Source: Taxillus chinensis
Taxonomy: Eukaryota; Streptophyta; Magnoliopsida; Santalales; Loranthaceae
Length of the DNA stretch: 64,000 bases
Direction: 5' to 3'
Assembly: GCA_023512835.1 (NCBI GenBank)
Contig: CM042084.1
Span: forward strand, 14,595,403-14,659,402
The notes below the pieces were generated by a model. That model saw only the letters and a program-made list of their open reading frames with translations, searched no databases and was not told the DNA's origin. This document shows positions 58,371 to 64,000 of this stretch, one piece after another (the stretch's first letter is position 1; each line of letters starts with the position of its first letter). A program made the position numbers and the translations under genes.

Positions 58371-60648
58371 TTACCTCTCAGTTGGCAAGCTGTAGTAGTA
58401 GATAACATTAGCCACCATTCGACGTGCACGAGTAACAAAATCAGCTGAGGTTTCTCCGCGTATTTCCCAGCTTTCCCTCATTTGCAGAATAGCCATCATA
58501 TAGTAGCAAACAAAAATCCCACAGCTGAATTGGTCAGGCTGTTGAGGGAGTTCCATTTCGTTGAGGTGAATAAGAGGGAGCTTGTCCTGCAACAATCCTT
58601 CTTTTTTCATCGCATCCTTGATTCTTTTTATGAGCCCATGAACAAGTTGTCTCTTTCTTCTGGTGAACCCTTCGCCTTGGCTTGGATTATAAAGCACTGC
58701 ATGCCCTGCACTCAAATCCACACGCACCAAGACATAGTGACGATCAATGTGTACAGGGATCAGCACCTTGTGCATACCATGCCAAGGACGGTGCCCTTCA
58801 TTCTGACCATTGATACGCTGGCGCCACACACTTTCAGACAAAGTTTGCTCATAAAGCTCGCACAGCATAATAGAGGTATACTGGGACAGTGGGTAGTTAT
58901 GAGGCTCGGCCTCCACTACAAAATGCATAGTCCTGTAAAATAAGTCCACCTCATCTGTGTATAGATATTCATCACCTAAGATCCGTTGAAGGACAAACGA
59001 GGTGAAGAGGTCCATATCCCTTGCAAAGTGAGCCCTTAACACCTGTGAGTTAATGAAGTTCTCAAATTCTGCTTGACTCTCAACAGATGATAGGGCTGGA
59101 TCTATGGTTAAGTGTATAGGCTCTCCGAGCAGGTCTTGAGATGTAGTAGGAATATATGTCCCCCATGAGACAGGAAACACCATAGGTACAATAGCCTGAG
59201 AATAGGTAAGATCCATAAAGGGCTGAAAAGGTGAATGCCCTGCTTCTGGCTCGGCCTCCTCTGGATAATAAGCTTGCCCGGCTGAAGTTTCTGGTTGTGA
59301 TAGGTCTTCCTGGGCATGATAAGAGTCTTCATGGACCGAAGGTGAGTCTTCTTCAGATATCTCCACTACAGGAGAGTGTTTGGATGCTTTCTTCTTGCTC
59401 AAGGCCTTCCAAATTTTGCCTAGGAGGCCCTTGACTTCCTTGTTATTCTTCCTTAATGCTTCCACTTTGCGTTAGGTTCTAGTATTTGCCTCCTTGAGCT
59501 CTTGTGTTTCTTTTCTCCACACTTCAGTAGATGCGATGCAGCAGGAGCTTGAGGGGCTTCCCATGCTCCTGGTCGACGGTCTAGAAGTAGCGTCTTGGTC
59601 TTGAGAGACAAGTTCCATTAACTCTTCAAACCGAGCACTCTGGATATGTCCATTTGTAAATGCCCAATTTATAACTTCTACCTCACTCACCACCTGGCCA
59701 CCGATACCTTGAAAGAAGTTAAACACATCTTCCTTGTGCACATTATACCGCATATACATGGCAGAAGCCCTGAATAGGGTCCGTTTCCTTTCATCCAATG
59801 GAGTGGAGGTGTCTCGCGCACAAACTCGGTGGCCGCTCCATATGAACACTATGTCGTGAAGGCTGTGGTTTAGCCCGGGGAAGATTTCCCCAGTTGCCTC
59901 TAGAGCTTACCCCTAAGCCTCCTTCTGGTTGCAGTATTCTCAAAATCCATTGAGAGGGGAATGGGGTGCTGTCTAAATGGGCAAAATGCTGAGCATACTA
60001 GCGCTAAAAAATAACACATAGCATTCTGCCATATACCCTCTTTGTCAAGTTTTTCTTCCACCAATTGAAAATGGCAGCAGCCTAGTCCACATCTAACATA
60101 TGGTCAATGCTATACATGAATGCAAGATGGGTCATAGGCACACCATCCTTTCCACTAGTTTGCAACAACAAACACTTTCCTACCAGATGAGCTAAACATC
60201 TAAATTTTCCCACAAAGCCATTTCTAGTAAACTGTCTCCTCCTCTCAGAACATTTGGCATAATTTAAGGCATTACCATACTCCCCTAAGGTCAGGTGAGG
60301 GAAGTGATCAGTAGGTACAGGAAGGTTAAAGGTCTTCCTAATTGTCTCAGGTGTGATACGAATATACACCCCCTGCACCTGCCCTAGAATTGCATCCTCC
60401 TCCTCATTTAAATAAATGTTATGATAAAACTCATGCAAAGTAGGATAATAAACGACACATCTGGCTGAAACTAACCTCACTAACCCAATATTTTGAAGCT
60501 TCAAGGCCACCTCACTTGACCATCCCAGGTCTGATTCCTCCAAGGCACTGAGATCCAGAGCATGCCCCAGGAACATCTCCCCATCCTCACTGCTAGAAGA
60601 ACTGGATGAATGAACTTCTGCCTTGCCTAATCTCCTTGTGCGCACCAT
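58371..60648 (-). pseudogene. Athila 3' ORF with a Ulp1/C48-like cysteine peptidase domain
   Basis: Starts MVRTRRLGKAEV (ATG at 60646-60648) after a TATA-bearing leader. The first part (60082-60648) is open and has VQGVYIRITPETIRKTFNLPVPTDHFP, matching the layout of the other Athila 3' ORF. Stops and frame changes break 59850-60080. The next part is open from 59849, with a single TAA at 59472-59474, to 58371. Its last 200 residues look like a Ulp1/SENP peptidase: IPVHIDRHYVLVRVDL (catalytic His in RHY), YNPSQGEG 17 residues on with Asn where Asp is usual, and LPQQPDQFSCGIFVCYYM, with Gln six residues before Cys. Such peptidases process SUMO or cut polyproteins; the substrate here is unknown. 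The centre is acidic and Ser/Pro-rich. Confidence 0.82.
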
Positions 60649-61410
60649 CTTGCTTCAGGAATTTAGAGAGAAGAAGGATGAAATTTTGCTACAGCAGCAA
60701 GAACCAGAGCTTCACAAATTTCAGATCTAGAAATGAGTTTTTGGTGTGAATGACCAAGCTCCCGGCCTCATTATATATAGCATGCAGAAGAAGAAGTGCC
60801 CCAAATCTGATCATACACGTGTCCTCCAATTTTCAGGATGATCGGACGAAAATACCCCTATGCACGTCATATCATCATTGTGGCGTGCACGTTAAAATCT
60901 GACCAGATTCTGATGGTGGGTCCCCCATGAGTTGTATGTCACATGTCTCTTCTGCACGGCATATTATGGAAGACTCTAGAAGGTTGAAATGTGATATTAT
61001 TCACTTTTGATCACCAAGTAGACAGCTAGGATATTGCGTGCAGAAGACATTAGTGGTACTAATGATCGTATCTGTCTTCACTTAAAATTTCAGAGCATTA
61101 TAAGATGCACGCCATTTCAGCATATCACGTGCATTATGACGTGCAGGCCCAAATGGGCCCATTTTTCTTATGTGACTTTCCCATGTAATGCAGATCATAT
61201 TTCTCTCCTGCACATCATAGGGTTGGGCTCAATTTCAAGCACTTTTGGGCTTCACTTGGTCTTTGCTCTGGACATGGGCTGGAAACTAAATTCAAAGTCT
61301 AGTGCCCATGGGTGTGCTCTTGGAAGCCTACAAAATGGTTAGTAAAAAGAAACAAAGTTCCCTGTACCATGGTGAGTTCACACAACAAATATAAAAACAA
61401 AAACAAAAAC
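60649..61410 (-). promoter_or_regulatory. Promoter-like region upstream of the 3' ORF
   Basis: On the minus strand it contains GCTATATATAATGAG (about 60769-60783) some 120 bp upstream of the ATG, and ACGT half-sites arranged as imperfect dyads at 60861-60890 and 61107-61146. It resembles the promoter module in the neighbouring LTRs. Inference from sequence only. Confidence 0.5.
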
Positions 61411-61531
61411 AAAACCGTTGGGTTGCCTCCCAACAAGCGCTTTATTTAAAGTCTGTAGCTAGACTTCAAAATATGCTTATGAAGGCTCAAAAGAAAGGGA
61501 ATCAACTATCTCCCTTTGTGTTGGGTCATAA

Positions 61532-63461
61532 TGTCACGCCCTGCATTTCCGACTCGGGAAACCGGTACGTGACTCCCCATTCACCCACACGAAGGGCAAC
61601 TGGGTTGGATTACTAGATACCACACAAGCAAAACTAACAATTATAATAAATCAAACAAGCCACATCTTTATTTAATTCCAAACCTCAAAGGTTCACAAAC
61701 CAACCATGTTCCGCACTACAATTCAGTCTCTTAGTACATTTCCCCCATGGGGTTACATAAGTCATAAAATTACATCATAGAAGAGCAATAAAATGAAGAT
61801 GGTCTTCCACCTTGGTGTATCCACCTAACGCCTGTAAGTTCCTGGAAAACAAGCAAACACAGTAGGAGGGGTGAGCAACCACAGCTCAGTAGGGATCAAG
61901 TCTCCCCAACCCTTCCCATGCTCCTAGCGGCTACATGCATGTGCACAGGTGTAGTGACGTGGCAGTAGTAAGAAAAATAAAGCATTTCACATAACGGGCG
62001 TAACCTCAGCCCCAGCCACACTGGCTAACAAACCACAACTCACATAAGTAATTTAACTGCCTCTCCAGGCCACTGATTTAACCGCCTCTCAGGCAAAGTA
62101 GTTTAACCGCCTCTTCAGGCCACTGGTTTAACCGCCTCTCAGGCAAAGTAATTTAACCGCCTCTTTAGGCCAGATACCACAGTCATGCACACAACACACA
62201 CTACGGTCACTCAAGCATAAAACCAAACACTTGGTGTGCACCCGTTCACAAGTGCACAAACCCAGCCATTCAGGCAATAGAACAAACACCCAGCATGCAT
62301 ACATACACCAAATCACAAGTCCAACCACACAGACATATTACCAAACATGTAATGGGCATATACACACAGCTATATTCACACAGGCATTTCATCGAACATA
62401 TAGCATGGCACAACAGAATCACACCAAAATGCCACTGAAGGCCAACATCCATATAGGAGATCACACATATATGGATTACATATATATATATATATAAATA
62501 GATAGAATCCATAATTTGCCCCAGAACCCTAGGACAGAGGAGGATTTAGGAAGAATAGAACCCCTACCTCAAGCAAGACGCAACAACACAGCAATAGTCT
62601 GTTCCCACGCTGAACGCCGTCCACCCACGAGACTCCGACCACCCACGCAAGACGCCCGACAGCAACCAGGAGCTCTCCTTCCCTCTCTCTCTCTCTCTCT
62701 CCCTCTGCGACGGTCGTGGAGCAACAAACCCTAACCCTAAAACAGAGAGGCTTCTCCTCCTTATATAGACAACACAACATCAAAATGACATAGTTTTGAT
62801 TAAGTGAATCCCAAAGATCAAAATGACGTAGTTTTGATTACACAAGTTACAACCTTTCCGCATCCATACACACCAAAATACTCACTATTCCAACCTGGTC
62901 CTTTGGGAAAAGATGATTAGAATGACAAAACCAAGGCAACCATGCAAAAACATGCCTGCACGCCAATTTGAACGCCAATTCCCCAATTGGCGTGCAGCTC
63001 CAAATGCACTTAAACTTCACCCCAAGCCTCCTTGCATCTTGTAGAGGTCCGAGAAGCAAAAATATGCTTGCACGTGAAATGGGTGAATTCACGTGCAGCT
63101 CCAAATGCTCTGAAATTTCTGTGGTAGGTAGAGGACCTCATTCTAAGAAACTTTTGTTCTTGCATGCCAATTATTTGAGGCTATCTACCCTATCGAAAGT
63201 GAGCTCCAAGATCAGCCAAAACACTTAAAACCGCCTGTATATGCATAGCATCTTCCTAGGGCATAAATACACGTTATCACTTGTCATATGCACCTCCCAA
63301 AAGTCCCCTCTTGGGCTCATCTCTTACCTCAAACTTGTGCACCAACATCCAAGGTGTTTTAGCTAAAGTGTGTGGGAAGGAAACTCCCTAAAAGCCAACA
63401 ATTTCCACTCACAAGGCATATGTGATTAACTCCGTACATCCCACAAACACGGGTCATTACA
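61532..63461 (-). repeat. 3' LTR of the Tekay-type element
   Basis: 1930 bp; TGTCACGCCCTGC to GGGTCATTACA on the plus strand. Flanked at 63462-63477 by TCCTCTCCCCCTTAAG, a polypurine tract on the minus strand. It shares with the solo LTR at 18441 long similar stretches (GGAGGGGTGAGCAA, AAGGCCAACATCCATATAGG, GTTTTGATTAAGT). It has a tandem TTTAACCGCCTCTYAGGC repeat at 62047-62167, a (CT)n at 62687-62704, TATA near 62758-62769, ATCAAAA dyads at 62779-62800 and 62817-62838, and ACGT-type dyads at 62972-62993 and 63071-63095. Confidence 0.93.
62972..62993. promoter_or_regulatory. ACGT dyad, copy in the Tekay 3' LTR
   Basis: Arms ACGCCAATT and AATTGGCGT, perfect, around CCCC. Compared with 20105-20126, two positions differ in each arm and both changes are compensated. 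Preceded by GCAAAAACATGCCTGCACGCC, without its last base, and followed by CTCCAAATGC. Confidence 0.8.
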
Positions 63462-63769
63462 TCCTCTCCCCCTTAAGACTTTTCGTCCTCAAAAAGAAAC
63501 AACATACGAGGAAAACAAACACAAGCTACCCAAATGGGTCATACATCGCGCACCGCACATAACAAAGACATAACAAGGTACCACCATAATCCATAACCAC
63601 ATGCATCACAATAATGCATATAACACATATCCGCATGTCACAAATACACATCTCAAAACACATCACAAATATGAGCACATGTCTAAAAGACAATACAAAC
63701 ACCAAAATCATACACAACTAAGACAAGAAAACACATCACTATCCCTTGGCCAACGACCACCTCCCACTC

Positions 63770-64000
63770 TTAAGATTGTTCGTCCTCGAACAACGCTGGA
63801 TGTTGCTCCCGCATCAAGGACTCACGCTCCCAAGTCTCCTCCTCAATGCCACAGTCTTTACCACGAGACGCGAACCAAAGGAATAAAGCACGACCACGCA
63901 AAAGCTTCTCTCGCCGATCTAGGATACCAGGATAGGGGCCTCAACAACGGACATGTCATCCTCAATGTCCAATGTCCCCCAATCAATCACATGAGTGGGG
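63770..64000 (-). CDS. C-terminus of Tekay polyprotein with a degraded chromodomain
   Basis: On the minus strand: HVIDWGTLDIEDDMSVVEAP, then a frame change and TAG near 63935, then ILDRREKLLRGRALFLWF, DCGIEEETWERE, LMREQHPALFEDEQS and TAA at 63770-63772. The second part matches the layout of chromodomains at the C-terminus of plant chromovirus integrases (ILDRR, then LVKWxx, then EEATWE, then hydrophobic end). Chromodomains direct insertion towards modified histones. 63478-63769 is the 3' non-coding part. Confidence 0.8.

Larger units (their letters stand above)
55494..61531 (-). mobile_element. Second Athila-type element, 3' part, minus strand
   Basis: On the minus strand: the post-integrase stretch CTTGTTGGGAGGCAACCCAA (near 61415-61435), a promoter-like region, a 3' ORF, a non-coding stretch with purine motifs, and a 3' LTR. 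Its gag-pol half would lie beyond the Tekay-type element inserted at 61532. It is tail to tail with the other Athila element. Confidence 0.75.
61532..64000 (-). mobile_element. Tekay/Del-type chromovirus-like Ty3/gypsy element, 3' part
   Basis: Minus strand order seen here: end of polyprotein with a chromodomain, 3' non-coding part, polypurine tract, 3' LTR ending at 61532. The element extends past the window end. It is inserted in the Athila-type element; the 5 bases next to the LTR are CATAA (61527-61531), whose partner copy lies outside the window. Confidence 0.88.

Noticed and set aside
62047..62167. Tandem repeat as a possible regulatory array
   Set aside because: The TTTAACCGCCTC repeats are confined to one LTR and absent from the related solo LTR, so they look like local expansion.

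Overview
This window is nuclear DNA of a flowering plant, most probably a eudicot. It is AT-rich, has GT-AG introns, plant-type genes, and a dense layer of plant LTR retrotransposons, a hAT transposon, MITEs, a TRIM and SINEs. No bacterial, organellar or viral replicon is visible.

Two host genes look functional: a small PHD-finger gene (7849-8654, minus, 2 exons) and an ankyrin-repeat plus TPR gene (36653-46027, plus, 14 coding exons, 510 aa, most like the Arabidopsis ankyrin/TPR proteins). A third, a plastid/cytosolic-type prolyl iminopeptidase-like gene (57-4467, minus, 10 exons), has all its splice sites and catalytic motifs but carries two small frameshifts. A fourth, an Enhancer-of-zeste (CLF/SWN-type histone methyltransferase) locus, survives only as pieces of 3' exons at 14483-29334.

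The E(z) remnant is the host of a three-level nest. A Ty1/copia element (14493-25449, minus, TSD CAAAG) sits in its CXC exon. A hAT element (17449-22570, plus, TSD ATTTAACA) sits in the copia integrase. A solo LTR of the Tekay/Del type (18441-20405, TSD ATGGT) sits in the hAT transposase gene. A 927-bp derivative of the same hAT family sits in an intron of the ankyrin gene. A TRIM (10610-11084), a Tourist-like MITE whose empty site is preserved next door (9761-10116), C-rich-core MITEs (27221-32658) and a second Tekay-type solo LTR (30172-32349) fill the rest of the left half.

The right third holds two Athila-type Ty3/gypsy elements placed tail to tail. The plus-strand one (46597-55493) is 5'-truncated and has decayed gag-pol, a 3' ORF and a 3' LTR. 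The minus-strand one (about 55494 to 61531) shows a 3' LTR and a 3' ORF that ends in a Ulp1/C48-like cysteine-peptidase domain. It is interrupted at 61532 by a Tekay-type element whose 3' LTR (61532-63461) and chromodomain end are in view.

The most interesting signal is a promoter module shared by LTRs of different lineages (Tekay and Athila): TATA box, an ATCAAAAC dyad about 30-60 bp further out, and an ACGT-containing dyad about 200-215 bp from the TATA box. The dyad arms change together between copies while symmetry is kept. One Tekay LTR also contains a stretch matching the start of the Athila LTR, so LTR parts appear to have been exchanged between lineages.
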